This document shows, one piece after another, positions 1 to 7,535 of a DNA stretch of 19,152 bases. A model generated the notes under the pieces. That model saw nothing but the letters and a program-made list of their open reading frames with translations, ran no database searches and had not been told where the DNA came from. Made by a program: the position numbers and the translations under genes. Location of the stretch: positions 1 to 19,152 of the forward strand of contig USJW01000098.1 of assembly GCA_900555045.1 (NCBI GenBank), in the 5' to 3' direction. The DNA comes from an uncultured Clostridium sp. (GTDB lineage Bacteria > Bacillota > Clostridia > Lachnospirales > Lachnospiraceae). Positions within the stretch are counted from its first letter, which is position 1. Every line of letters starts with the position of its first letter.

Positions 1-3
1 GGG

Positions 4-32
4 TTTATTTTTCTGCGTTTTTTCGCTATAAT
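4..32 (+). promoter_or_regulatory. Putative promoter of the DUF4317 gene
   Basis: A perfect TATAAT (27-32) lies 17 nt downstream of TTTATT (4-9), a weak -35. It is about 80 nt upstream of the ATG at 113 and points towards it. The -10 is convincing. The -35 is poor, and the window edge hides anything further upstream. Confidence 0.5.
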
Positions 33-112
33 AGAGTGAGTTTCAGCCCAGGGCGGATTATTTGCGCCTTCGGCGAGCAATATTTAAACGACAGAGAGGG
101 AACGGACAGACA

Positions 113-739
113 ATGATCAACAGGGAAGATATGCTGGAGCTGACCAGGCGGATGACCCTGGCGCGGACATCCTTCACGAGAGTGGCCGGGTGCTACGTGG
201 ACCGGGACGGGGATTTTGACGGGAGCTTTAACACGAATTTTTTGAAATTATCTGCGTCGGAGCGGACAAAACAGCTGAAGCTGGCAAAGGAAATTCCTTT
301 CTCGGCCACCAACGTCAATCTGAAAAAGTATGAGTTTACCCCCAGCATGCGAAAGCCGGGGAGTATGTGGCAGCTGCTCATGGCCATGAACGAGTGCGGG
401 CTGAAAAACGACGCCCTGATGGATACGTTCTATGACGTTGTGATGGAAAATTACCATGCACATTCAGAATACGCCATTCTGATGTTTCACGATTGCTACG
501 ACATCCCAGCCAAGGCGTCCGACAAGGAACGCCTGTGGGAGTCTGAGGAAGTATTTGAGTACATGATCTGCGCCATTTGCCCGCTGACTGGGGAGTACGA
601 GCCGGGCAAACCCGAGTGCGGATTTTTATTCCCGGCGTTCACAGACCGCAGCGGGGATTTAAATCATATCGATGTGTTTCAGGCGGATGAGAAAAGACCC
701 CACAGTGAACTGCTTAAAATCTTGGGGATTGGGTATTAG
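113..739 (+). CDS. Short DUF4317 family protein (C-terminal half absent)
   Basis: The 208-residue product matches the N-terminal half of the DUF4317 family of Clostridia. It has the opening TRVAGCYVD motif (about residues 21-29), a central ENYHAHSEYAILMFHDCYD-like stretch, EVFEYMICAICPLTG, and GFLFPAFTDRSGD near the end. Members I recall run to roughly 380-420 residues, so this one stops soon after the FLFPAF(T/N)DRS motif and lacks the C-terminal half. The start is the ATG at 113, with AGAGAGGG about 12 nt upstream. A TTG at 62 would add 17 basic residues the family lacks. The 3' end overlaps the convergent lipoprotein gene by 26 nt, so the end may have been remodelled by a rearrangement. 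The family has no established function; it is probably soluble, with no signal peptide or membrane segment. Confidence 0.75.
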   Translation: MINREDMLELTRRMTLARTSFTRVAGCYVDRDGDFDGSFNTNFLKLSASERTKQLKLAKEIPFSATNVNLKKYEFTPSMRKPGSMWQLLMAMNECGLKNDALMDTFYDVVMENYHAHSEYAILMFHDCYDIPAKASDKERLWESEEVFEYMICAICPLTGEYEPGKPECGFLFPAFTDRSGDLNHIDVFQADEKRPHSELLKILGIGY

Positions 740-1379
740 TTTTGAGCCTTTCAACAATCTCTGAATAGCGGAGATAGGCATCCTCGGATTCATAGAGGGT
801 AAACATCAATGTATTGCCAAGTTTCAAACGTTCGGGCTTCATAGGATTACTTGTGACTATGCGCAAATATCCGCCTGTGAGAGTTCCCTCCCATAGAACG
901 TTTGTATCCCGCGGCATTTCCTCAGTGGAGCAGACACGGTAAATTTCTTCCGCATCTTCAAAGCCTCCATAAAGGTGTGCAATTAATACAAGAACCTCAT
1001 GCCAGTCCTCCCAGGAGGCGTTATCCTCTACAAGCCAGTACTGTTTATTCTGCTGTTCGTGGAAGAAGATCTGCAGTCTGCGGCCAAATTCGTCGGAACA
1101 ATAGCTATTGATAAAAATGTTATTATATCCCTCATCCATTTCCGGAATATGCAGGGAATATGTAATCGACACAGGCTCTTTGTCAGAGGATTCGTCTGCC
1201 TGCACAATGTCCCAGGGTAAGCCGGTTTCTTTTAATGCAGTGGTGAGAACTTCTTCTGATAAAGGAAATTCCGGCTGCGGCATCATTTTCCTTGAACATC
1301 CATTAAAGCATAAGAGGATCGTGACGGCCAAAAACAGATATGGGGCTTTATAGCGGAGAGTGGAGATGAGGTTTTTCAT
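714..1379 (-). CDS. Small putative lipoprotein, function unknown
   Basis: The product has 221 residues. It begins with a lipoprotein-type signal: positive N-terminus, hydrophobic stretch (about 13-25), then FNGC with Cys28 as the likely lipidation site. The -3 position is Phe rather than the usual Leu/Val/Ile. The rest is an acidic, hydrophilic extracellular domain with several Trp and Tyr and no motif I recognise. The ATG at 1379 is chosen because AAGGAGG (1388-1394) sits 8 nt upstream; an in-frame ATG at 1409 would put that RBS inside the coding region. Its own promoter lies directly upstream. Codon and base use look more AT-rich than the flanking genes, hinting at separate ancestry. It is transcribed convergently with the DUF4317 gene and overlaps its last 26 nt. 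It is probably surface-anchored. Confidence 0.65.
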   Translation of the reverse strand: MKNLISTLRYKAPYLFLAVTILLCFNGCSRKMMPQPEFPLSEEVLTTALKETGLPWDIVQADESSDKEPVSITYSLHIPEMDEGYNNIFINSYCSDEFGRRLQIFFHEQQNKQYWLVEDNASWEDWHEVLVLIAHLYGGFEDAEEIYRVCSTEEMPRDTNVLWEGTLTGGYLRIVTSNPMKPERLKLGNTLMFTLYESEDAYLRYSEIVERLKTNTQSPRF

Positions 1380-1407
1380 GCAGGTTTCCTCCTTGAAATT
1401 TAAATAC

Positions 1408-1436
1408 ATTATATTATAAGGCTAATTAAAAATCAA
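1408..1436 (-). promoter_or_regulatory. Promoter of the lipoprotein gene
   Basis: On the minus strand TTGATT (1431-1436) is followed by 17 nt and a perfect TATAAT (1408-1413). A second overlapping TATAAT (1413-1418) has a 12-nt spacer and is less likely. Transcription would start near 1401, giving a leader of about 20 nt with the RBS. Confidence 0.75.
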
Positions 1437-1634
1437 CTTCATGCCAACCGCACGTTTGACGCGCCTTAGCAGACACACTTTAGCAGACGCGCCGTCCAAC
1501 GCTTAAAACTCCATGTTGAGATTTGCAATGAGGCGGAGATGAGGCCTTGAAAATGGCCTTGAAAATTAAGACCGGTTTTAAGGCCGCTTAGAATTGTATC
1601 AATTGGATGTGATGTACACCCATAATGAGAGATC

Positions 1635-1685
1635 GTTACAACTATTCGCGAAAGTCTAGTTTAACGCATAGTTGTAGCTTTTTTT
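1635..1685 (+). terminator. Orphan intrinsic terminator, plus strand
   Basis: An 11-bp stem (1635-1645 with 1668-1678, one G-T wobble) carries a short inner GCG/CGC pairing and is followed at once by seven T (1679-1685). It has the form of a rho-independent terminator on the plus strand. The nearest plus-strand gene ends at 739, with an oppositely oriented gene in between, so the transcript it ends is not obvious. Confidence 0.65.
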
Positions 1686-1716
1686 GCACCATTTACCCCC
1701 AAATCCCTATCCATCC

Positions 1717-1747
1717 AAAAGCCCGCCACTTCATCCCGGCGGGCTTT
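1717..1747 (-). terminator. Intrinsic terminator of the minus-strand operon
   Basis: AAAGCCCGCC and GGCGGGCTTT (1718-1727 and 1738-1747) pair around a 10-nt loop. On the minus strand the stem is followed by TTTT. It lies 31 nt past the yitT-type stop codon and plausibly ends the long minus-strand operon. Confidence 0.8.
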
Positions 1748-1778
1748 CCCTCTATCTATTTATAATCCCACAACCCAT

Positions 1779-2651
1779 TCACTCAATCGGCGCCTGATAA
1801 AACCCTCCATAGAAATTCTCCGTCCGAATCATATTCACGATCACATGCGGGTCCACTTCCCGCATCAAATGTACAATATCATTCACCTCATACGACGAAA
1901 CCACCGTGTGCAATAAATACATCCTCTTATGGCTATAGCCCCCGACGGCCTCCACTTTAGATATTCCATGTCGATACTGTTTTACGTACGCCTCGATGAT
2001 CGAGTCCCCCTGCGCAGTGGTCACCTGCAGGGTCACGCGCTCGTACCGGTGATGAAATGCCGAAATGGTTTTGGTGGAAACAAATTGGAATAAAATGGAA
2101 TATCCGGCATACAGCCAGCCAAACATGGCGCCGAATATGCACAGGATCACCACATTGCCGGCGAACACATATTCCCATATAGACCGCCCGGTCTTGTTGG
2201 ACACGTACAGGGCGATAAAGTCCGTTCCACCCGTGGAGGCGTTGCCGCGCAGCGCGATGGCGATGGCGATCCCGTACAGGAACCCGCCGAACACCACGTC
2301 CAGGAAAATATCGTTGAACAGCGGCTCAAAATGAAGGATCTTTAAGAACAAGCTGGACAACAGCACCTGCAGCATGGAATAAAAGGTAAACCGCATACTG
2401 ATACTGCGGCTGCACAAAATGGCCACAGGGATATTGAGCGCCAACATGCCTAAGGAGGTAGAAAAATTATGGCCGTACAGTGAGGCGATCCGGTCAATCA
2501 GGATCGCCACGCCGGTAAAACCGCTGGAAAGCAGATTCGCCGGCCGGATAAATGCCTGGATCACGTATGTCTGCAGCACCGCCGAGACCACCACCGCAAG
2601 GATTGTGATCCCCCGGCGAACCATCGCGTTTTTCTTGTACTTTTCTAGCAT
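1779..2651 (-). CDS. YitT family membrane protein (DUF161 + DUF2179)
   Basis: This is a 290-residue integral membrane protein with about five to six hydrophobic segments in residues 13-195. They include FIRPANLLSSGFTGVAILI (about 34-52) and GNASTGGTDFIA, both typical of the YitT/UPF0750 family. A soluble DUF2179 domain follows (about 204-287), ending in the family hallmark ENFYGGFYQ. Length and architecture are full. The molecular role of the family is not established; transport or membrane homeostasis is often assumed. GAGGG sits about 8 nt before the ATG at 2651. The gap to the cutC stop is only 12 nt, so the two genes are co-transcribed, and a strong terminator follows. Confidence 0.92.
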   Translation of the reverse strand: MLEKYKKNAMVRRGITILAVVVSAVLQTYVIQAFIRPANLLSSGFTGVAILIDRIASLYGHNFSTSLGMLALNIPVAILCSRSISMRFTFYSMLQVLLSSLFLKILHFEPLFNDIFLDVVFGGFLYGIAIAIALRGNASTGGTDFIALYVSNKTGRSIWEYVFAGNVVILCIFGAMFGWLYAGYSILFQFVSTKTISAFHHRYERVTLQVTTAQGDSIIEAYVKQYRHGISKVEAVGGYSHKRMYLLHTVVSSYEVNDIVHLMREVDPHVIVNMIRTENFYGGFYQAPIE

Positions 2652-2663
2652 ACTTGGTCCCTC

Positions 2664-3401
2664 TCACTCTCCCACTGCCGTTAACAGCCGGCGGACTAAC
2701 TCCTCGGACACCACATCGTAGCAGTCCTCATTGGGTGCGGGGGCAAACGCGTAGGAGACGCCGTTTACCACGGTCGTGGGATCAGATTTCCAGTCCTTAC
2801 AGGAGCTGTGCACCTGGGAGATTCCCGTCTCGTCCATGAGCTGCCTGGCATTCCCGGCATTCACGCCGCTTCCGGCCAAAATCTGGATCTGCCCGCCGTA
2901 GCGCTTCTGGAGCTGGGCGATCAGTTCGCGCCCCTCCATGGCCTTCGGCTTCTGCCCGCTGGTCAGCACCCGGTCCACCCCCATGGCGATCAGCTCCTCA
3001 ATGGCAAGAAACGGGTCGCTGCAGCAGTCGAAGGCCCTGTGGAACACTGCCTCTCTCCCGCTCGCGTGAATCCGCTCAATCAACCGCTCATTCTGGCTTC
3101 GGCACAGGGTTGCGTCGGGATTTAAGCACCCGAAGGCGATCCCGTCAGCGCCGTGGCGGAGCAAATCCTCACACTCCCGCTCCATCTGTGCGAAGTCCTC
3201 GCTGTCATAGCAGAAGCCGCCTCCCCTGGGCCGCACCATGGCGATCACCTGCAGGTCGCAGTGCTCCTTCACCAGCTCCAGACAGGCCACGGACGGCGTC
3301 AGGCCGCCCAGATGCAGCCCACAGTTGAGTTCAATGCGCCTGGCACCCCCTCTGGCGGCCTGTACGGCGTCGTAATAGCTTCCACAGCAAATTTCGATCA
3401 T
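2664..3401 (-). CDS. cutC: CutC family TIM-barrel protein
   Basis: The 245-residue product matches CutC/PF03932 throughout. It has the N-terminal MIEICCGS, GGARRIELNCGLHLGGLTPS, MVRPRGGGF, DGIAFGCLNPD, FHRAFD, VDRVLTSGQ, ILAGSGVN and a late VHSSCK, which together give a TIM barrel. The family is annotated as copper homeostasis, but that evidence is limited and an enzymatic role has not been excluded. Position downstream of sugar and amino-acid hydrolases makes a catabolic role worth considering (inference). The start is the ATG at 3401, because GAGGAG is 7 nt upstream; the ATG at 3416 would overlap that RBS. A stem-loop separates it from the peptidase gene upstream, and yitT follows after 12 nt. 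Confidence 0.9.
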   Translation of the reverse strand: MIEICCGSYYDAVQAARGGARRIELNCGLHLGGLTPSVACLELVKEHCDLQVIAMVRPRGGGFCYDSEDFAQMERECEDLLRHGADGIAFGCLNPDATLCRSQNERLIERIHASGREAVFHRAFDCCSDPFLAIEELIAMGVDRVLTSGQKPKAMEGRELIAQLQKRYGGQIQILAGSGVNAGNARQLMDETGISQVHSSCKDWKSDPTTVVNGVSYAFAPAPNEDCYDVVSEELVRRLLTAVGE

Positions 3402-3430
3402 TTTACCACTCCTCATCCTTACGCCACTTT

Positions 3431-3460
3431 GCGGGCCTTGTGAGACCTCACAACGCCCGC
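3431..3460. other. Intergenic stem-loop between peptidase and cutC genes
   Basis: GCGGGC (3431-3436) pairs with GCCCGC (3455-3460), and after one C-C mismatch TTGTGAG pairs with CTCACAA, leaving a tiny loop. No T-tract follows on either strand, so it does not look like a normal intrinsic terminator. It could tune expression or stabilise mRNA between the two operon segments in the 96-nt gap. No good promoter is seen in this gap on the minus strand. Confidence 0.6.
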
Positions 3461-3497
3461 AGCAGCCTATTTATATTTTGTTGAATTCATCCGAACG

Positions 3498-4640
3498 TCA
3501 CAGCTGCGCCAGCCGGTACAGAGCCAGCGCATAGATTTTCGCGTTGGTCACCAGATCCTCCACGTCCATCCACTCGTTTGGGTTGTGGCCGATCCCCTTC
3601 TGGCCCGGAAAGCTGGGGCCGAACGGCACAATCCCCGGCATGGCCTTGGCGTAGGTCCCGCCCGTGGTGGTCACCGGCGTCCCGTCGAGCCCGGTCACCT
3701 GCTCGTAGCTCTCCTTTAACGCCTGGACCATGGGACCCGTCTTGTCAAACACCACCGGGTCGTAATTCTGGATTATCTCAGCCCGAAGACCGTATTCCCC
3801 GGTCTTTTTGCGGATCCGCTCCAGGATTTCGCCGGCGGTGATCCCTCCGGGATAGCTGAGGGAGGTCTCAAAGAAAACCTCATCCCCGTCCCCGGTCCTA
3901 AGCCGGTAGTTGCGCATCTCCATCATACCATATTCCGGGTGGGTCACGTCAATCCCCAACCGGTCCCCGTTGTTCTTTGCGCCGATAAAATACTGGTTGA
4001 CAAACTCAAAGAATCGCTCCAGGTCCCCGCCCGCCAGGCGTCCGCTGCCCGAAATCCGGATCACAGCCCGCCCGCGCTCGCTGTACACCACCGGATACTT
4101 GCAGTCCGGCGTAAAGCCGTACACCGGCGGCTGTTCCCGCTCAAGGTAGTACCGCAGATCCTCAAAGCCCGACTCCTCATCGCAGCCGAAGATGATCCGC
4201 ACCGGCCGCCGTGGCTGCACGCCCAGGCGCTTCAGCGCCGCCAGACCGTACAGACAGGCCATCACAGGCCCTTTATTGTCCAACACTCCCCTGCTGTAAA
4301 TCCTGCCGTTCTCCAGGTACCCGCTGAAGGGCGGCTGCCTCCAGCCGTCCCCCGCAGGCACCACGTCCACATGGCCGATGGCACAGACGTAGCCGTTTCC
4401 TCTCTCTTCGCCGTACTGGGCGTATCCGATGTGATGGTCCAGGTTCACCGTCTCAAAGCCCAGGTCCCTGCTGATTAAGAGCGCCCTCTCAAGCGCCTCC
4501 CGCACACCGGGGCCGAAGGGAGCTCCCTCCTCCGGCTTTGTCTCTGTGCTGTCGATTCGCACCATCTCCCGGACGCTCTCAATCAGCTCCCCGCGAAGCG
4601 CTTCCACTTCCTCTGTGATCCTTTTCAAGGTCTGTTCCAT
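3498..4640 (-). CDS. M20 family metallopeptidase, PepV/Sapep-like dipeptidase
   Basis: This is a 380-residue cytoplasmic zinc peptidase of the M20A dipeptidase group. The metal and catalytic residues are visible: GHVDVVP (His90, Asp92), GVLDNKGP (Asp121), CDEESG (Glu155 and Glu156), FTPD (Asp179) and GIGHNPNEW (His352). It should cleave dipeptides or short N-blocked peptides. PepV-type enzymes are about 460-470 residues; this one is some 80 shorter, apparently in the lid domain after residue 190, so specificity may differ. The ATG at 4640 is chosen because GAGGAG is 5 nt upstream and the glycosylasparaginase stop is 2 nt away, which suggests translational coupling. A longer reading frame opens at 4817 but its extra 59 residues are a shadow of the upstream gene. 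Confidence 0.88.
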   Translation of the reverse strand: MEQTLKRITEEVEALRGELIESVREMVRIDSTETKPEEGAPFGPGVREALERALLISRDLGFETVNLDHHIGYAQYGEERGNGYVCAIGHVDVVPAGDGWRQPPFSGYLENGRIYSRGVLDNKGPVMACLYGLAALKRLGVQPRRPVRIIFGCDEESGFEDLRYYLEREQPPVYGFTPDCKYPVVYSERGRAVIRISGSGRLAGGDLERFFEFVNQYFIGAKNNGDRLGIDVTHPEYGMMEMRNYRLRTGDGDEVFFETSLSYPGGITAGEILERIRKKTGEYGLRAEIIQNYDPVVFDKTGPMVQALKESYEQVTGLDGTPVTTTGGTYAKAMPGIVPFGPSFPGQKGIGHNPNEWMDVEDLVTNAKIYALALYRLAQL

Positions 4641-4642
4641 GG

Positions 4643-5599
4643 TCACTCCTCGACGGGCGCCATCCGCGTCCGCATATAGTTCTCCATCCACTCCTCGGAG
4701 GCTACCTCCAGGGTGCAGTGCCCGTCTTCGCCGCGTTTTACCAGGTAAACCGTGGGCGCCAGCTCCTCGGTCACCACCGCCACGGAGAAGCCGTCGATGT
4801 TGGTGGCTGTGCCCCACTGGCCCAGGTGATTCATGGCGATCACGGACAGATCGCCCGCTTCTCCCCTGCGCTCTTTTAGCTCAGCGTCCAGCCGGTTCAC
4901 GGCCGTCTCGCACGCCTCCTGGGGGGACATTCCCTCGCCCATAAGGCGGACGATCTCGTAGGAGATGCAGCCCTTCATCAGGTCCTCCCCCAGGCCGGTG
5001 GCGCTTGCCGCCCCCCGCTTGCTGTCCGCGTAAAAGCCGGATCCGGAGATTGGCGAATCGCCTACGCGCCCCTTGCGCTTCATAAACAGCCCGCTGGTGG
5101 AGGTGGCGGCCGTCATCCTGCCGCTCCCGTCCAGGCATGCCATACCCACCGTGTCGTGCCCGGAGTATGGCTTTAGCTCCTGGGCCTTTAACTCCTTCAC
5201 GCGCTTGCGGTAGTGGGCCTTGGCCCGCTCCGTCAGCATGTTTTTGCGCTCAAATCCCTCTTTGTGGGCGAACTTTTCCGCCCCCTCGGCCACCAGAATG
5301 TTATTTGCCTTCTCATGGCTCAGCCGTCTGGCGATGGATACCGGGTTCGCGAAGTCCTTGATGGCCGCCACGGCCCCGATGCTTAGAGTGTCCCCGTCCA
5401 TGAACGCAGCGTCCAACTCCACCTCCATCTCCTCGTTTGGAAGCCCGCCGTAGCCCACAGATTTGTAGTACGGGAAATCCTCCACCTGACGGATGGCGGT
5501 CTCAATGGCATCCCCCGCGTTTCCGCCCTCGTTTAACAGCTTTGCGCCCTCAGCGATGCCCTCAGCGGCCATGCGCCAGGTTGCGATCATACCCCACAT
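4643..5599 (-). CDS. N4-(beta-N-acetylglucosaminyl)-L-asparaginase-type Ntn hydrolase
   Basis: The 318-residue product is a glycosylasparaginase (AGA, Ntn-hydrolase, T2 peptidase) family member. The precursor should self-cleave between Asp149 and Thr150 in GHDTVGM, making Thr150 the nucleophile. Also present are TSTSG (about 166-170), the substrate-binding GRVGDSPISGSGFYAD block (about 177-192) and ATGLGED. These fit AGA more closely than plant-type isoaspartyl peptidases. The known reaction splits the GlcNAc-Asn amide bond, giving aspartate and the amino sugar. There is no signal peptide, so it acts on imported substrate, possibly one phosphorylated by the neighbouring PTS (inference). GGAGGAG precedes the ATG. 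It lies 18 nt after the GrdB-like gene and 2 nt before the peptidase gene. General isoaspartyl-peptidase activity is the alternative. Confidence 0.88.
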   Translation of the reverse strand: MWGMIATWRMAAEGIAEGAKLLNEGGNAGDAIETAIRQVEDFPYYKSVGYGGLPNEEMEVELDAAFMDGDTLSIGAVAAIKDFANPVSIARRLSHEKANNILVAEGAEKFAHKEGFERKNMLTERAKAHYRKRVKELKAQELKPYSGHDTVGMACLDGSGRMTAATSTSGLFMKRKGRVGDSPISGSGFYADSKRGAASATGLGEDLMKGCISYEIVRLMGEGMSPQEACETAVNRLDAELKERRGEAGDLSVIAMNHLGQWGTATNIDGFSVAVVTEELAPTVYLVKRGEDGHCTLEVASEEWMENYMRTRMAPVEE

Positions 5600-5617
5600 A
5601 TCAAACTCCTCCTGATG

Positions 5618-6139
5618 TTAAAAACAGATATTCTGTTTCAGGCTCCCGGCGTCCTGTCCGTCCGCCAGTGCCTTCGCCAACTTACACATGTTGTGCAGCG
5701 CGTCGTTTAAGCCGGATCCGCCCTTTTTCGGCGTCCGCACGATAGCCACCTTGTCCTTGTACGCCTGGATTGTGTCGGCGTTCTCCTCGGACATGGCCGC
5801 AAATGCCTTGGCCGTTGTGGTCTGGTTGATGTCGCAGGCCACCCTCGCACACATGGCGGCGTAGTCCGCAAAGTTGAATGCAGGGCCGCACATCACCACG
5901 TCAGGGTTCAGCTTGTTCACCATGGCGCACAGCTTGCGGCTCACCTCGTCCGGGTTTGCCAGGTAGGTGCCGTTTCCGCAGCACAGGCAGGCCACCACGC
6001 GGCCGTCCACCTCTTTTAAGAAGGGCTCCATCATAAGCGCCGGGCCCACCGGCTCCTTTTTCCCGGTCAGGGGAACCATGGTGTCATCCTTGGTTCCCAG
6101 TCCGGACTGAATCTGGTCAAAAATCATGATAATCTTCAT
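5618..6139 (-). CDS. Stand-alone GrdB N-terminal-domain-like protein
   Basis: The 173-residue product resembles the N-terminal part of GrdB, the substrate-binding selenoprotein B of clostridial glycine/sarcosine/betaine reductases. It opens with a beta-strand MKIIMIFDQIQSGLGTK, then shows VGPAL, VACLCCGNGTYLANPDE, NPDVVMCGPAFNFADYAAMCA, and a KLAKALADGQ helix that aligns with the same helix in GrdB. Full GrdB is about 435 residues, with selenocysteine in the C-terminal half. Here that half and any in-frame TGA are absent, and the next gene starts 18 nt after the stop. GGAGGC is 8 nt before the ATG. It cannot be a conventional reductase alone. I have a vague recollection of GrdB-related proteins next to PTS genes, but the role is unknown. 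It may bind an amino-acid or amine part of the operon's substrate. Confidence 0.72.
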   Translation of the reverse strand: MKIIMIFDQIQSGLGTKDDTMVPLTGKKEPVGPALMMEPFLKEVDGRVVACLCCGNGTYLANPDEVSRKLCAMVNKLNPDVVMCGPAFNFADYAAMCARVACDINQTTTAKAFAAMSEENADTIQAYKDKVAIVRTPKKGGSGLNDALHNMCKLAKALADGQDAGSLKQNICF

Positions 6140-6173
6140 TGTTTATTGCCTCCATTTTTAGGACACCTGCGCT

Positions 6174-7508
6174 CTACAGGTCGTCAAATGACAAGTCGTC
6201 CAGTGAAATATCGTCGTCCTCATCGGTCGCGGTGGCCTTCGCCTCGTCCACCAGGTACTGTTTATCCATCATCTTGATGAACGGCATGTAGATGAACACG
6301 CCCAGGATCAGCAGCAGGAACTGCAACACGGCGCCCTGCCAGCCGGTGGATAAAAATCCGGACAGAATCACAGGCATGGTCCAGGGAATCGCCACGCCGC
6401 TGCACAGCGGCACTAAGCCAATGCTCATGCAGATGTAGCTGATGACAATATTGATGGTGGGCACCAGCATGAACGGGATCAGGATCGTGGGATTTAACAC
6501 GATGGGGAGGCCGAACACGATGGGCTCGTTGATACCGAACACGCCGGGGATAAATGCCAGCTTGCCTAATTCCTTAATCCGCTTGGAGCGGCAGAATAAC
6601 AGCATGGCGATCAACAGGGACAAGGTGGAGCCGCAGCCGCCGAAGGTGGCAAACAGGTCCTGGAACTGCTGGGAAATAATGTTGGGGATCGGTGATCCCG
6701 CCTGGAACGCCGCCAGGTTCTCTGCGGACAAGGTCTGCAAAATGGGGTTGAACACAGCTGCGACCACGGATCCTCCGTTTACGCCGAAGAACCAGAACAG
6801 GTGCAGGAAAATGTATGCGACCACCATGGCCGGAAGCGTGTTGCCGAGTTTTAAAAGCGGCGCCTGCAAAATCGTGAATATGAAATCAAAGGCACTGTGG
6901 TAGGGAGTCAGCGCGAACACCACGTTGATCACGAAGAACACCAGCACGGAGACGCCTGCGGGGATCAGCGCTGCGAAGGACTTCTCAACCGTCGGCGGCA
7001 CGCCGTCGGGCATCTTGATGACCCAGCCCTTTTTGTTCACCCACGCGTATACATGTATGGAGAGGAACGCACAGAGGATACCAACGAAGATACCCTTGGA
7101 GCCGACCCAGCCCAGCGGGATTCCCGCGGTTGTGGCTCCGCCGTCCAGCAGAATCTCGTACGGCATGATTAGGAACCAGCACACCAGGGCGATCGCCGCG
7201 CCGAACAGCTTATCCACGTTCATCTGCTCCGCGAAGGAGTATCCGATACCGATGACCGCCAGAATCGCCATGATGGTGAAGGTGGCGTCCGTGGGCTTTG
7301 CGAAGTAGGATACCCAGTTGTCACCGAAGAACCTCGCCCAGAAGCTGCTCCAGCCCGGGATCGGGAAGTTGGCGATCAGCAGGAAGAAGGAACCCACGAT
7401 CAGCAGCGGCATGGACAGTAAGAAACCGTCACGGACTGCGATCAGATACTTATTTTTACCGATTTTTTCGGCTAACGGCATGAGCACGGACTCTAATTTA
7501 CTTAACAT
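6174..7508 (-). CDS. PTS lactose/cellobiose-class transporter subunit IIC
   Basis: This is a 444-residue membrane permease of the lactose/N,N'-diacetylchitobiose/cellobiose PTS family. It has about ten hydrophobic segments, the HLFWFFGVNGG segment (about 236-246) and the conserved FIPGVFGINEPIVFGLPIVLNP region near residues 320-345. It would carry the sugar across the membrane, receiving phosphate through the IIB encoded just upstream. The C-terminus is odd: the last 20 residues are an Asp-rich tail with ISLDDL and SFDDL in succession, not seen in CelB-type proteins I recall. GGGGGA lies about 8 nt before the ATG. The gene is 27 nt after IIB and 34 nt before the GrdB-like gene. Substrate cannot be read from sequence; the context favours an amino sugar. 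Confidence 0.93.
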   Translation of the reverse strand: MLSKLESVLMPLAEKIGKNKYLIAVRDGFLLSMPLLIVGSFFLLIANFPIPGWSSFWARFFGDNWVSYFAKPTDATFTIMAILAVIGIGYSFAEQMNVDKLFGAAIALVCWFLIMPYEILLDGGATTAGIPLGWVGSKGIFVGILCAFLSIHVYAWVNKKGWVIKMPDGVPPTVEKSFAALIPAGVSVLVFFVINVVFALTPYHSAFDFIFTILQAPLLKLGNTLPAMVVAYIFLHLFWFFGVNGGSVVAAVFNPILQTLSAENLAAFQAGSPIPNIISQQFQDLFATFGGCGSTLSLLIAMLLFCRSKRIKELGKLAFIPGVFGINEPIVFGLPIVLNPTILIPFMLVPTINIVISYICMSIGLVPLCSGVAIPWTMPVILSGFLSTGWQGAVLQFLLLILGVFIYMPFIKMMDKQYLVDEAKATATDEDDDISLDDLSFDDL

Positions 7509-7535
7509 GACTAATTTCCCCCATATTTCATGATT

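Larger units (their letters stand above)
1410..1778. other. AT-richer intergenic region with short repeats
   Basis: No convincing protein gene lies here. Besides the lipoprotein promoter and two terminator hairpins, it holds a perfect 12-nt tandem duplication, GGCCTTGAAAAT twice (1543-1566). It also holds direct repeats of GACGCGCC (1458-1465 and 1486-1493) and of TTAGCAGAC (1466-1474 and 1480-1488). The upstream part of the plus-strand terminator has no clear gene, so a small RNA or a decayed gene is possible. Confidence 0.5.

Noticed and set aside
4641..4817. In-frame N-terminal extension of the M20 peptidase by 59 residues
   Set aside because: It lies wholly inside the glycosylasparaginase gene in another frame, is Arg/Gly-rich, and a good RBS plus ATG at 4640 fits the family start.
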